Of a stretch of 48,356 nt of DNA, positions 35,909-44,368 are shown in pieces; position 1 is the stretch's first letter, and every line of letters begins with the position of its first letter. The notes under the pieces are model-generated. The model had not been told where the DNA came from and made no database searches. It saw only the letters and a list, made by a program, of their open reading frames with translations. The stretch is taken from the NCBI GenBank assembly GCA_038216175.1, contig JBBQQG010000006.1, forward strand, positions 1-48,356. Direction: 5' to 3'. Source of the DNA: JBBQQG01 sp038216175 (lineage in GTDB: Bacteria > Patescibacteriota > Saccharimonadia > Saccharimonadales > OMJO01). Both the position numbers and the translations under genes were made by a program.

Positions 35909-36105
35909 ACATCTCTCCTTTATTTACTACTAGAGAATGCCGCTATACCACCAATAGTGAATCTCTTAAATACTTTTATACTCCTTTTATGACGTTTTGT
36001 AAAGTCTATTATGTTATATTATTGCTAAAGCTTATTTTACTTTAATATTGACTATATGTTTAATTAGTTGTATTATACGGTTTATTAATTAGGAATCTTA
36101 GTTAA

Positions 36106-38838
36106 ATGTTACGAAATAAATTGACAACCATTTTTGCACTATTTGTTTTTTTAGTTTCTATTTTATTCCCTATAGCTAAGCTATACGCATCCGGTGTTAA
36201 CAGTATTGCTAATCAATCAGTTGAAACAGTTAGTCCAACTGACTCAACTATGCCGCAAAACTGGAATAAAGGTGGCTGGGGGACCAATACGGCTAATTTG
36301 TCTTACGTAAGCGGCGGCCATAATGATCAAAAAAGTCTTTCAGTTCAAATTTCTAGCTACACTGACGGCGATGCCAAATGGTATTTTGATCCAGTACAAG
36401 TTACACCTGGGACTAGCTACACATTTAGTGATTATTATAAATCTGACATAACCAGTGACTTAGTTATTCAGTACACTACGTCATCGGGTGTATCATCTTA
36501 TCAGGATTTGGGCAATGTAAACTCAGCAGTTAATTGGACTTTAAAAAGCAGCAGCTTCACAGTACCTGCCGGTATAAGTACCCTTACAGTATTTCACATG
36601 ATTAGTGCTGTCGGTACGCTCCAGACTGATAACTTTTCACTAACAACTAATACACCGACAACCGGTCCAACAGTATCCATAACTTCACCAGCAGCAAATT
36701 CGACATTAACAGGTATATCGAATCTAAGTGCATCTGCCTCTGATTCGGCTGGTGTCAAACAAGTTCAGTTCGAACTTGATTCCACTTTAATCGGCAGTCC
36801 ACTAACGGCTAACCCTTATACTTACTCGCTAGATACAACAAAGATTTCAAATGGCAGCCATACTATTCGTGCTGATGCCTTAAATAATAACGGTATTGCC
36901 GGTAATTCAGCCTTGCAGACTATTACGGTATCGAACGCTACGCCGGCAGGCTCTAATTTAATATCGAATTCATCTGCTGAAACTACTGGAACAAACACAA
37001 ATACACCACTAAACTGGCAGAATGACAGCTGGGGTACCAATACACCAACGTTTAGTTACGCATCAACCGGCGCTCACAGTGGTACAAGAAGTATGGTTAC
37101 CCAAATATCTAGCTACACTGACGGCGATGCCAAATGGTATTTTACGCCGGTAGCAGTAACTGCAGGTTCGACTTATTTATTTTCTGATTATTACCAGGCT
37201 ACGATCGCCAGTGATGTCGTAGTAGCTTTTACAAACAGTAGTAATGTTACGTCATACTTGGATCTAGGAAGTGTAGCTGCATCACCATCAGTATGGAAAC
37301 AATACAGTGCTTCACTAACAGTGCCGTCTGGGGTACATAATATGACTGTTTATCATTTAATTGCCGGCGTCGGCTCACTCAGAACAGACGACTATTCACT
37401 CGTACAAAATAATAAGCCAGCTGTTAGCATATCTTCACCAGCCATGAATTCAACTATAACCGGAACTAGCTCAATCACAGCGACTGCAAGCGACGTATCA
37501 GGTATTAAAAATGTTCAATATCAACTAGACGGCATAAACTTGGGAAACCCAGTAATAAGTTCACCATATTCTTATATATGGAATAGTAAATTAAATTCTA
37601 ATGGAATTCACAATCTGACTGCTATAGCGACTAACAATAATGGACAGACCGTCACATCTACAGCCGTTTCTGTAACTGTTAATAACCAATCTCCGGGCTC
37701 AAACATTTTACTAAATCCGTCTTTCGAAACTCCTAACCCTACAAATGCGAACCAGCCGGCCAATTGGACAAGTGGATCCTGGGGAAGCAACAGCGTTACT
37801 TTCAGCTACTTAAATACTGGTCATAGCGGCACCAGAAGCGTAAAAACACAGGTTACTAAATTTACTAATGGTTCGGCATATTGGTATAACGACAATCTGG
37901 CAGTCCAAGCTGGTCATATGTATAATTATAGCGATTATTACCAGTCTAATGTTATTAGTGAAATCGATGCGGCATTTAATATGAGTAACGGAACTGTCCA
38001 GTATATGTACTTAGGAGATCCGTCACCGAGTGCTAACGGCTGGACTAAATTTCAAACACAATTTACTGTGCCAAGCGGTGCAGTATCCGTCAATTTTTAT
38101 CACAATTTATACTCTATTGGCTGGCTAGTTACTGATGACTACAATCTTAACGATTTTAGTTATCAAGGCTTTAGTCGTCCGGTTATAAGCATTACAGCTG
38201 ACGATGGATATGCAAGTTTTTACAATAACGGTCTTCCGTTACTTAAAAAATACAGTTTTACATCTACTGATTACATAATTAGTGGAGTAATCAACAATGA
38301 TCCAAACTATATGACTTCGGCGATGGTTAAAAATCTAAATAGTGCAGGTCAAGAAATTGGATCACATACCGTAACTCATCCTGATCTAACTACACTTACT
38401 CTTCCACAGGTTGATAACGAACTAAGCAGTTCTCAGCAGTTCCTGCAATCTCTGCTTGGCATACCAGTTAAAAATTTCGCTTCTCCTTATGGTGCGTCAA
38501 ATCAGCAAGTTGTTACTGAAGCCACCAAGTTTTATCAAAGCTACCGAGGAGTGCAGCCTGGTTACAATGCTAAAAATAATTTTGATGTAAATAATTTAAT
38601 GGTTCAGAATATGGTTTCAACTACCACGCTAGCAGAAGTACAGACTTGGATAAATCAAGCTAAAGCTTCTAACACATGGCTTATACTTGTTTACCATCAG
38701 ATTGATCCCAACTCTTCAGCCGGATTATATAACAACTATCCGTCAGATTTTGACAAGCAGCTATCAGCTATAAAATCGAGCGGTGTAGTTGTTGAAAATA
38801 TTGCTCAGGCACTTCAGGAATTGAAACCTCAGTTATAA
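36106..38838 (+). CDS. secreted modular polysaccharide deacetylase (NodB) with carbohydrate-binding-like repeats
   Basis: 910 residues. A signal peptide (about 1-30) precedes three homologous jelly-roll domains of about 130 residues, similar to CBM4/CenC-type modules, each with a Trp-Gly-x-Asn and Ser-Asp-Tyr-Tyr motif. Two Ig-like domains (Big_9 type) separate them. The C-terminal NodB domain (about 690-905) has the metal motif Thr-Ala-Asp-Asp-Gly, His-Thr-Val-Thr-His-Pro, Ser-Pro-Tyr-Gly and Leu-Val-Tyr-His-Gln, so the enzyme looks active. It would remove acetyl groups from a surface or external glycan, with repeats holding it there. No C-terminal anchor is seen. DNA encoding repeats 1 and 2 shares an exact 36-bp block. 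Confidence 0.9.
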   Translation: MLRNKLTTIFALFVFLVSILFPIAKLYASGVNSIANQSVETVSPTDSTMPQNWNKGGWGTNTANLSYVSGGHNDQKSLSVQISSYTDGDAKWYFDPVQVTPGTSYTFSDYYKSDITSDLVIQYTTSSGVSSYQDLGNVNSAVNWTLKSSSFTVPAGISTLTVFHMISAVGTLQTDNFSLTTNTPTTGPTVSITSPAANSTLTGISNLSASASDSAGVKQVQFELDSTLIGSPLTANPYTYSLDTTKISNGSHTIRADALNNNGIAGNSALQTITVSNATPAGSNLISNSSAETTGTNTNTPLNWQNDSWGTNTPTFSYASTGAHSGTRSMVTQISSYTDGDAKWYFTPVAVTAGSTYLFSDYYQATIASDVVVAFTNSSNVTSYLDLGSVAASPSVWKQYSASLTVPSGVHNMTVYHLIAGVGSLRTDDYSLVQNNKPAVSISSPAMNSTITGTSSITATASDVSGIKNVQYQLDGINLGNPVISSPYSYIWNSKLNSNGIHNLTAIATNNNGQTVTSTAVSVTVNNQSPGSNILLNPSFETPNPTNANQPANWTSGSWGSNSVTFSYLNTGHSGTRSVKTQVTKFTNGSAYWYNDNLAVQAGHMYNYSDYYQSNVISEIDAAFNMSNGTVQYMYLGDPSPSANGWTKFQTQFTVPSGAVSVNFYHNLYSIGWLVTDDYNLNDFSYQGFSRPVISITADDGYASFYNNGLPLLKKYSFTSTDYIISGVINNDPNYMTSAMVKNLNSAGQEIGSHTVTHPDLTTLTLPQVDNELSSSQQFLQSLLGIPVKNFASPYGASNQQVVTEATKFYQSYRGVQPGYNAKNNFDVNNLMVQNMVSTTTLAEVQTWINQAKASNTWLILVYHQIDPNSSAGLYNNYPSDFDKQLSAIKSSGVVVENIAQALQELKPQL
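36352..36387 (+). repeat. 36-bp exact direct repeat, copy 1, inside the deacetylase gene
   Basis: Identical to 37108-37143, encoding Ser-Tyr-Thr-Asp-Gly-Asp-Ala-Lys-Trp-Tyr-Phe in the first and second binding modules. The distance is 756 bases, a multiple of three, so recombination would delete or add a module in frame. Confidence 0.9.
37108..37143 (+). repeat. 36-bp exact direct repeat, copy 2, inside the deacetylase gene
   Basis: Second copy of the block at 36352-36387, identical in every base. Flanking codons differ, so a gene-conversion tract or selection at the DNA level is possible. Confidence 0.9.
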
Positions 38839-38846
38839 CAAATAAG

Positions 38847-40169
38847 CTAGTCCTTGGCATCGGTATCGAACAGCCACAAGGGAATCTGTGCAGATTTAAG
38901 ATCATGTACAAATGCAACAAATATAGCCGTGTTTTTATCTGCCAAATCTGGCTGATCTTTCCAATACGACCAATCAATATCCTCGGAAGTATTTGATTTA
39001 TTCTGAGCAAAAATGTGAAGTTCGGCAGTATAACCTTGACTTTTAATATATGACAACTGTTTAATCACCCCGCTCAGTATAAATTGTCTTTCTGCTGAAG
39101 AAGCCGTTATTGTAGACGATGCATTTTGGGTATACATTTTGTTAAATGTCCCGGTGTTATACCATATGTTTTTTACGCCAAGTGTATTTGCAGCTTCAAT
39201 TGCTAGATCAGCTCTTAAATAAACTGCTGGATCGTAATATTTTTCGCCACCTTGATTAGCCGCCGACGCCCAAGGAAATCCCTGCAAACCAAAACTGTCG
39301 ATTAAGCCTTTTGGTATAGTTTCAATATAGGGCCGAAGACTAGTATAGTTTCCGTCACCCCAGGATTGGTTCGGTAAATACGTTTGTGATTCTAGCATAA
39401 TACTCGAGAGGCTGCCAGGAAAGTATTTCTTCTGATACTGTGCAATTTTCGTAACTCCTGCACTAAATACTGATGGATCTGACGTTGACCATGCCGGTGT
39501 GTTTCCTTCAGGTAGGATAACCCATTCTCCTATGGTTTCGCTTGTAATCCCGTTTATTTTTAAACTTGAAAAAAACGAATCTAAAAATTGGTCATAACTG
39601 CCATTTTTTAATTGAACTAAATCTATGTTTTTACCGTCGCTATTTACTGGTTCTAGAAAAATTAGAGGCTCTATACCGTACTTGCTATATAGATTCAATC
39701 GACTAGTCATTTCAGAAGATGCAGATACAGCTTCTGACATTGACGTTGGCAAATAGGTAAAAAACGATGATTTTTCGGCCAGCGAACCGCCACACAGTTT
39801 CTCATACTGGGCTAACTTACGCAGCTCAGGAATTTGCGAATCCGCCAGACCTAGATGCGGGGCTGAAAACATTGAGCAGCCTGAAATGTTTGACACAGCC
39901 GATATTTTATCAGGTGATTGAGTTAAATTTATATTCTTTTTTTTAATGTTTTTAGTAATTATGCTAGCAGTACTTTTTCCGATTTTTGACTTTTTATGTG
40001 ACGCTGCTTTATTTTTATTGAATGGATTGGCGGACACTATCAAATTACTATGGACTAAAAATATACGCGTCGTTATTAACATGGAAATTATCACTGTAAT
40101 AATTAGTGTGCGATAACGGTATATTTTGTATCGATTATGGCGAGGGTTCTCACCGAATTTATATACCAT
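38847..40169 (-). CDS. membrane-anchored TIM-barrel glycosidase-like protein of uncertain family
   Basis: 440 residues. A basic start and one membrane helix (about 20-42), then a Lys-rich linker (43-80) and an extracellular domain. Strand-ending acidic residues in Leu-Glu-Pro-Val and Gly-Glu-Trp-Val-Ile-Leu-Pro-Glu-Gly, Trp-rich motifs, and Ser-Phe-Gly-Leu-Gln-Gly-Phe-Pro-Trp-Ala suggest a sugar-cleaving barrel of the GH26/GH5 kind. No family can be stated firmly. Unlike other surface proteins here it lacks the IEPE/ASGG stalk. It is convergent with the deacetylase gene, eight bases apart, so the two may act on the same glycan. Confidence 0.6.
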   Translation of the reverse strand: MVYKFGENPRHNRYKIYRYRTLIITVIISMLITTRIFLVHSNLIVSANPFNKNKAASHKKSKIGKSTASIITKNIKKKNINLTQSPDKISAVSNISGCSMFSAPHLGLADSQIPELRKLAQYEKLCGGSLAEKSSFFTYLPTSMSEAVSASSEMTSRLNLYSKYGIEPLIFLEPVNSDGKNIDLVQLKNGSYDQFLDSFFSSLKINGITSETIGEWVILPEGNTPAWSTSDPSVFSAGVTKIAQYQKKYFPGSLSSIMLESQTYLPNQSWGDGNYTSLRPYIETIPKGLIDSFGLQGFPWASAANQGGEKYYDPAVYLRADLAIEAANTLGVKNIWYNTGTFNKMYTQNASSTITASSAERQFILSGVIKQLSYIKSQGYTAELHIFAQNKSNTSEDIDWSYWKDQPDLADKNTAIFVAFVHDLKSAQIPLWLFDTDAKD

Positions 40170-40281
40170 ACATTTAATAGATTACTTTCTTTTTTGCATC
40201 AGCACAAACTTATTGTCTCGTTGTTACTACTTATGCTTTTTCTGCAATTATGTTGCATTTTTGTTTTTAAAAAGAATATTG

Positions 40282-40287
40282 TATAAT
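40282..40287 (+). promoter_or_regulatory. -10 box for a leaderless message of the DUF5665 gene
   Basis: A perfect TATAAT ends six bases before the ATG at 40294, so transcription would begin at the start codon. The -35 region (TTTTGT/TTGTTT) is weak. No ribosome-binding site is present, which fits a leaderless transcript. Confidence 0.5.
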
Positions 40288-40293
40288 ATATAC

Positions 40294-40560
40294 ATGAAAA
40301 AAACTAAGGCAGTCGATAAACAAAAAGAGTTATTGGAGCTTGGAACTAAACTCCAGCAGTTTTACGATTCGGGATATGTAAGTAAAAAGCAATCGCTGAT
40401 ATTTTCATTTTTAAAAGGATTAGTGGGCGGATTCGGAGCTTTCTTAGGCGGAACTATATTAATTGCACTACTCCTTTGGATCTTAAGTTTGTTTAAGTCT
40501 GTGCCACTGCTTAATCATGTTATTCAGTCTATTCAGATGACCCTTCACAGAACCAAATAA
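40294..40560 (+). CDS. DUF5665 family small membrane protein
   Basis: 88 residues from the ATG at 40294; the frame is open further upstream, but that part has AT-rich low-quality translation and the promoter lies inside it. A charged N-terminal half with a helix (Leu-Glu-Leu-Gly-Thr-Lys-Leu) is followed by Ser-Gly-Tyr-Val-Ser-Lys-Lys, Gly-Leu-Val-Gly-Gly-Phe-Gly-Ala-Phe-Leu-Gly-Gly-Thr and a hydrophobic helix (about 50-75). This matches DUF5665, short proteins common in Saccharibacteria and other bacteria, of unknown function. Confidence 0.75.
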   Translation: MKKTKAVDKQKELLELGTKLQQFYDSGYVSKKQSLIFSFLKGLVGGFGAFLGGTILIALLLWILSLFKSVPLLNHVIQSIQMTLHRTK

Positions 40561-40643
40561 TATTATATATGTAAGATTTATTGCAGAATATAGTTTAAAC
40601 TGGATAATAATTAGCCCTACTATTAACTTTAAGAGGGTATCCA

Positions 40644-40745
40644 ATGAATAAGAACGAAAAAACTAAGGACAAGACTGAAAAACTTAAGAAAGAAGCATAC
40701 ATTATGGAAGGGCGGGCTAAACAAAAACTGAAAGATACTCTTTAG
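40644..40745 (+). CDS. 33-residue basic peptide, possibly CsbD-like
   Basis: ATG at 40644 has AGAGG nine bases upstream; the ORF ends in TAG at 40743. The peptide is highly charged (Lys/Glu/Asp-rich), with Glu-Gly-Arg-Ala-Lys-Gln-Lys-Leu-Lys resembling the core of CsbD stress proteins, but it is much shorter than normal CsbD (about 60 residues). It lies between the DUF5665 gene and an intrinsic terminator, which supports a real transcript. A small stress or nucleic-acid-binding peptide is possible; function unknown. Confidence 0.6.
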   Translation: MNKNEKTKDKTEKLKKEAYIMEGRAKQKLKDTL

Positions 40746-40788
40746 TATCACTAATTGGTTTGCCGTTGATCCAGAAACTAAGCGGAGC

Positions 40789-40816
40789 ACCCTCCATTTT
40801 TATACTGGAGGGTTTT
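40789..40816 (+). terminator. intrinsic terminator after the small basic peptide gene
   Basis: ACCCTCCA (40789-40796), a nine-base loop, TGGAGGGT (40806-40813), then TTTT. It is a good rho-independent terminator for the plus-strand unit. Confidence 0.85.
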
Positions 40817-40945
40817 GCTATCTGAAACTAATTATAAAACTATTATCTGAACATCTTAAGAATGATAATCAAGTGAAAAATGTTACATAAATATAGCCTG
40901 ATTTAAGTTAGCATTATAATAGTAAATCATTAGCCAGGAGGTTAG

Positions 40946-42100
40946 GTGCGCATTGCTATAATTGCTGGTCCTCAAGTCTCGGTACCGCCATCACAATACG
41001 GTGGCACCGAGACAGTCATCTTTAACTTAATAAACGGATTAATCGAGCAGGGTCATGAGCCTATTCTTCTTGGAGTCGGAAGTCCGGATCTGGGCTGCGA
41101 AGTAATTCCGATTGTCGACAAACCGATCGGTTTTCCTAAATCCGACAAACAATTATTAAATTATAAAATACGTCTGGCAATAGCTAATAAAAAAATTGAA
41201 TATGAGCTTAAGAAAATACTGCATAGAATAGATATTATTCATTCTCACGGCTATGATTTGTCAAAATTTAGAAAATTCCCTAACATTACAACTCTACATA
41301 ACCGCGTTAACTTAGACGATCTTCCCTACTATTTAAAAAGAAAGGATATGCCGTATGTTTCAATTTCTAATAACCAAAGAGAAATAAGCAGTCTGCTTAA
41401 CTACACTGCCACAATATATAACGGTGAAGACCCGAAAAAATTTAAGTTCGTCAAAAAACCTGACAATTACGTATGTTTTCTAGGTCGGTTTGATAGAGAT
41501 AAAAATCCAGATTTAGCCATCAAACTAGCTATAAGCCAAGGTATAAAAATCAAAGTGGCTGGTAAAATAGACTACTCTGGCACAAGGTATTTTAAAGAAG
41601 AAGTCGAACCGCTTCTTAGTAATCCACTCGTCGAATATTTAGGTGAGCTTGGATTTGATGATAAGGTAAAACTGATAAGCCATGCAAAATGTAATCTACA
41701 TCCTACCGGGTTTAGAGAACCTTTCGGACTAACAGTACTAGAAGCAGCTTATTGCGGTACACCGACATTAGCTGTAGCTAGAGGATCAATGCCTGAGCTA
41801 ATTGAAGAAGGCCGAACTGGAATGCTGGTAGAAGATTATGTCGAAGGCTTTGAAAAACTCAAAGACTGTTTTAATCTTGATCGGAGCTATATAGCTAAAC
41901 GTGCAGCAGATATGTTTAATTATAAGGATATGGCAAACAAATATGTCACAGCTTACGAAAAAGTTATAGAAAAACAATCAAATCGATCGAAAAATAAAAT
42001 TCTCAGCTATCGTTCACATAAGTTTTTAAATTTAGTTTTCGCTGGTTTAACAGTTTCAACCTTTATTTATAAGAGAAAATTAAAACAAAAGAAAATTTAG
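40946..42100 (+). CDS. glycosyltransferase family 4 (GT-B)
   Basis: 384 residues from a GTG preceded by AGGAGG (40936-40941). GT-B features include Tyr-Gly-Gly-Thr-Glu near the N-terminus (nucleotide-sugar loop), Phe-Leu-Gly-Arg-Phe-Asp-Arg-Asp-Lys-Asn (about 175), and the EX7E motif Phe-Arg-Glu-Pro-Phe-Gly-Leu-Thr-Val-Leu-Glu-Ala (about 260-271). A single hydrophobic segment near the C-terminus (about 355-375) followed by Lys residues could hold it to the membrane. It probably adds a sugar to a surface glycan or lipid precursor on the cytoplasmic face. The donor and acceptor are unknown. The end overlaps the next, convergent gene by four bases. Confidence 0.9.
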   Translation: MRIAIIAGPQVSVPPSQYGGTETVIFNLINGLIEQGHEPILLGVGSPDLGCEVIPIVDKPIGFPKSDKQLLNYKIRLAIANKKIEYELKKILHRIDIIHSHGYDLSKFRKFPNITTLHNRVNLDDLPYYLKRKDMPYVSISNNQREISSLLNYTATIYNGEDPKKFKFVKKPDNYVCFLGRFDRDKNPDLAIKLAISQGIKIKVAGKIDYSGTRYFKEEVEPLLSNPLVEYLGELGFDDKVKLISHAKCNLHPTGFREPFGLTVLEAAYCGTPTLAVARGSMPELIEEGRTGMLVEDYVEGFEKLKDCFNLDRSYIAKRAADMFNYKDMANKYVTAYEKVIEKQSNRSKNKILSYRSHKFLNLVFAGLTVSTFIYKRKLKQKKI

Positions 42101-42708
42101 TTAGAATTAATTAATTTCCTTAATACTGCTCTAAATTTGTTAGGATTACTGTTCGCAACACTTTCAGATATTGAAATGAGCGGTTTTCCATTATTGTCAA
42201 TTACCGGAAGCTCGTAAAGACCAGATTGACTAGCGCCGAGTGCACCTCGGACAGGCCACAAACCTAAGCTGTTTTTTTTCGGTTGTACCCAAGCAATTCG
42301 GCCGGTTATGGAATCAAATACACCTATACTTTCGCCAATACCACTATGTTTAAAATATTCGTCGACTGCGAATTTCTTATCGGCTAAAGGTTCTACCTTT
42401 ACTACTTTACCTAATACTAATTCTGCTAGACTCTTAGTTGTTTCGGATATTCTTAACTCAATATTTTTTTGCTTTAACTCTAATACTGTTTTTTCGGTGC
42501 TTAATCTGGCCAGGCTGCGATTGTCCAGTGATTCACCCAATAATATAATTTCTGGTGGATCAAAAGAATATTGCGGCAGACCGTAATCACTAATGTGTTT
42601 ATAATTAACTATATCTGCGTACAGTCTATTACTGGCGTTTTCTAATACTGCTACTGACTGATAGTCGCTTGTAATTCTTTGTCCTATTTCCAAATTAACA
42701 TCGCCCAT
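42097..42708 (-). CDS. protein of unknown function, 203 residues
   Basis: Soluble, mixed alpha/beta, no signal or membrane helix and no recognised family. The C-terminal half has short Gly-containing strands (about 130-170) that look enzymatic or regulatory. The gene overlaps the GT4 gene tail-to-tail by four bases and is on the same strand as DUF998, 129 bases downstream of it, so it may be in one unit with it. No function can be given. Confidence 0.6.
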   Translation of the reverse strand: MGDVNLEIGQRITSDYQSVAVLENASNRLYADIVNYKHISDYGLPQYSFDPPEIILLGESLDNRSLARLSTEKTVLELKQKNIELRISETTKSLAELVLGKVVKVEPLADKKFAVDEYFKHSGIGESIGVFDSITGRIAWVQPKKNSLGLWPVRGALGASQSGLYELPVIDNNGKPLISISESVANSNPNKFRAVLRKLINSN

Positions 42709-42837
42709 GGTTGCATATCCGCATTTCTATTTTTATAAATGTATATTATATAAATCGCTTATTACTATGTATTTTACTATACAACTTTGAAGATAATATT
42801 CAATAATCTATCCAAAGTAAAAATATAATACACCTGA

Positions 42838-43512
42838 TTATTTAGATCTAATAAATGGTACCTTATTGTCAAAATGATTCTTTGACATGTAAATTCCGAA
42901 TATTATAAGCCAGATCGTCTGTGGATATGCAACAATTCTCTCGATACCCCCTTCGTTTAAGCCTAAATAAAGATGAAGCATAAATAGTACTAGTGCTGCG
43001 ATTGAAATTAAACCGGAGACAATTGAATACGTTTTTAGTCTTATGCCAACTTCCAGTTTGATACCTAGGATTATTAGACCGATATTGCCGATTAGAAACG
43101 GGGCAGAGGCACCCAAAACGTGTAGCGGTGCAATTGTATTCTCTGGAAACAATCCGACAATAATAGTGCCAAGGCCAGCTATCGCCATAAAACTAAATCC
43201 GATCCGACTTATTAAGCTTTTTTTAAACTCCTGGTAAATTAAGGTTGACCCGGCTATCATCGTAAGTCCAAGTAGAATAAATGAAATATTCATAATTGTG
43301 TGTAGCGGTGAACAGACATAACGTCCGCTATATAAACCACAGTAATTATTGCCAAGATCGCTGATAGTATTGTTAGCCCAGCTATATTTTATCGTCCATG
43401 CACTTGCAACTATTAATTGCGTAATAAAGTATTGGACACTAACTATCCAAAATAACGGTCCAACAAAAGGGAACTTGTCATTAAATAATCTTATTAATCT
43501 AGGTGATCTCAT
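42838..43512 (-). CDS. DUF998 family membrane protein
   Basis: 224 residues with six membrane helices. The DUF998 pattern is present: the early Thr-Ile-Ser-Asp-Leu-Gly motif in the first outer loop, a Pro-Leu-His-Thr-Ile-Met-Asn segment (normally a histidine-rich helix), a Val-Gly-Leu-Phe-Pro-Glu-Asn motif and a Pro-Leu-His-Val-Leu-Gly helix. Function of the family is unknown; conserved His residues suggest a buried polar site. It lies just after a small membrane protein gene on the same strand. Confidence 0.85.
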   Translation of the reverse strand: MRSPRLIRLFNDKFPFVGPLFWIVSVQYFITQLIVASAWTIKYSWANNTISDLGNNYCGLYSGRYVCSPLHTIMNISFILLGLTMIAGSTLIYQEFKKSLISRIGFSFMAIAGLGTIIVGLFPENTIAPLHVLGASAPFLIGNIGLIILGIKLEVGIRLKTYSIVSGLISIAALVLFMLHLYLGLNEGGIERIVAYPQTIWLIIFGIYMSKNHFDNKVPFIRSK

Positions 43513-43516
43513 AAAT

Positions 43517-43690
43517 CTATAGGGCTAGATGTAAATTTGCTCCTAATAGAATTACAGGCCATAATATAATTGCTAGCAAGGCAGACAGAATATGGCTTAT
43601 AGTGCTCAAATCGACAAGGTAAGACCGGTTATAAGCAACAATTAGACCAATAATAATATAAATAATCCCACCGACTGATACTCTTCTCAT
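43517..43690 (-). CDS. 57-residue double-spanning membrane microprotein
   Basis: ATG at 43688-43690, TAG at 43517-43519, four bases before the DUF998 start codon. Two hydrophobic helices (about 7-21 and 33-51) are separated by a polar turn. The short gap strongly suggests an operon with DUF998, and the two proteins may form a complex. The ribosome-binding site (AAGG) is weak. It is not similar to any family I recognise. Confidence 0.6.
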   Translation of the reverse strand: MRRVSVGGIIYIIIGLIVAYNRSYLVDLSTISHILSALLAIILWPVILLGANLHLAL

Positions 43691-43840
43691 AAATATACCT
43701 TATACCTTTTACATTTAGTCTAAATATAGTTTGTTCAGCCTTAATTATACTCTTTAAATACTTATCTGCATTAAAAAAATAATGTAGTAGTATTCACTTT
43801 TTATTTGAATAAATTCGGCCAGCGAGTTTAAGCTATACAA

Positions 43841-44347
43841 GTGCAAGATTCAGAAGCAAGCAGAAAACCAGATATTCCAGAAGCTCAGGTTATCCACTTG
43901 GATGCAATTAAACATCCAACTAGGAAAAAGTTTAATCGGCAGCCATGGATAGTAAAAGCCGGCATTATTACTGGTATAGGTATGTTCGGAGTTTCTAGCT
44001 GCTCAGCGCTCTCATTAAACGCTTATGACCGGCTTGTCGATAGAGGATCGAACAGATTTACTTCTAATAGCGAAAAAAATGTAATTACATTTATGGATAC
44101 ACCCGAGGGCAAACAATTTGTTAAAGGTATAGTTGATCAGGCAATAGAAGAAGCAAAAATAAAAAGCAGTCAGTTAATTACCGATAACGAGAAGATTACT
44201 TCCTTGTTAAAAAATCCAGCGCTTAGAAGTCTTATCGTGATACTAGATGACAATTTCGGACTAAATATAGATACTTCTACGCCATCACAGGATGTGCCGC
44301 CAGATCATCAGTTCCAAGCTCGAGTAGAACCGTTCGATGCCCACTAA
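43841..44347 (+). CDS. lipoprotein of unknown function, long N-terminal region
   Basis: 168 residues from a GTG at 43841 (an in-frame TTG at 43898 is an alternative). A basic segment, a hydrophobic core (about 36-52) and Val-Ser-Ser-Cys (Cys54) form a lipobox after an unusually long, charged n-region of about 35 residues. The exposed domain is helical and hydrophilic, with Thr-Pro-Glu-Gly-Lys-Gln-Phe; no family is recognised. It is convergent with the cohesin-dockerin gene. Confidence 0.6.
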   Translation: MQDSEASRKPDIPEAQVIHLDAIKHPTRKKFNRQPWIVKAGIITGIGMFGVSSCSALSLNAYDRLVDRGSNRFTSNSEKNVITFMDTPEGKQFVKGIVDQAIEEAKIKSSQLITDNEKITSLLKNPALRSLIVILDDNFGLNIDTSTPSQDVPPDHQFQARVEPFDAH

Positions 44348-44368
44348 TTAATACGAGTATTATTTAAA

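Noticed and set aside
40126..40293. Longer N-terminus for the DUF5665 protein
   Set aside because: The upstream codons overlap the start of the divergent gene and contain the TATAAT box; the family begins near the ATG at 40294.
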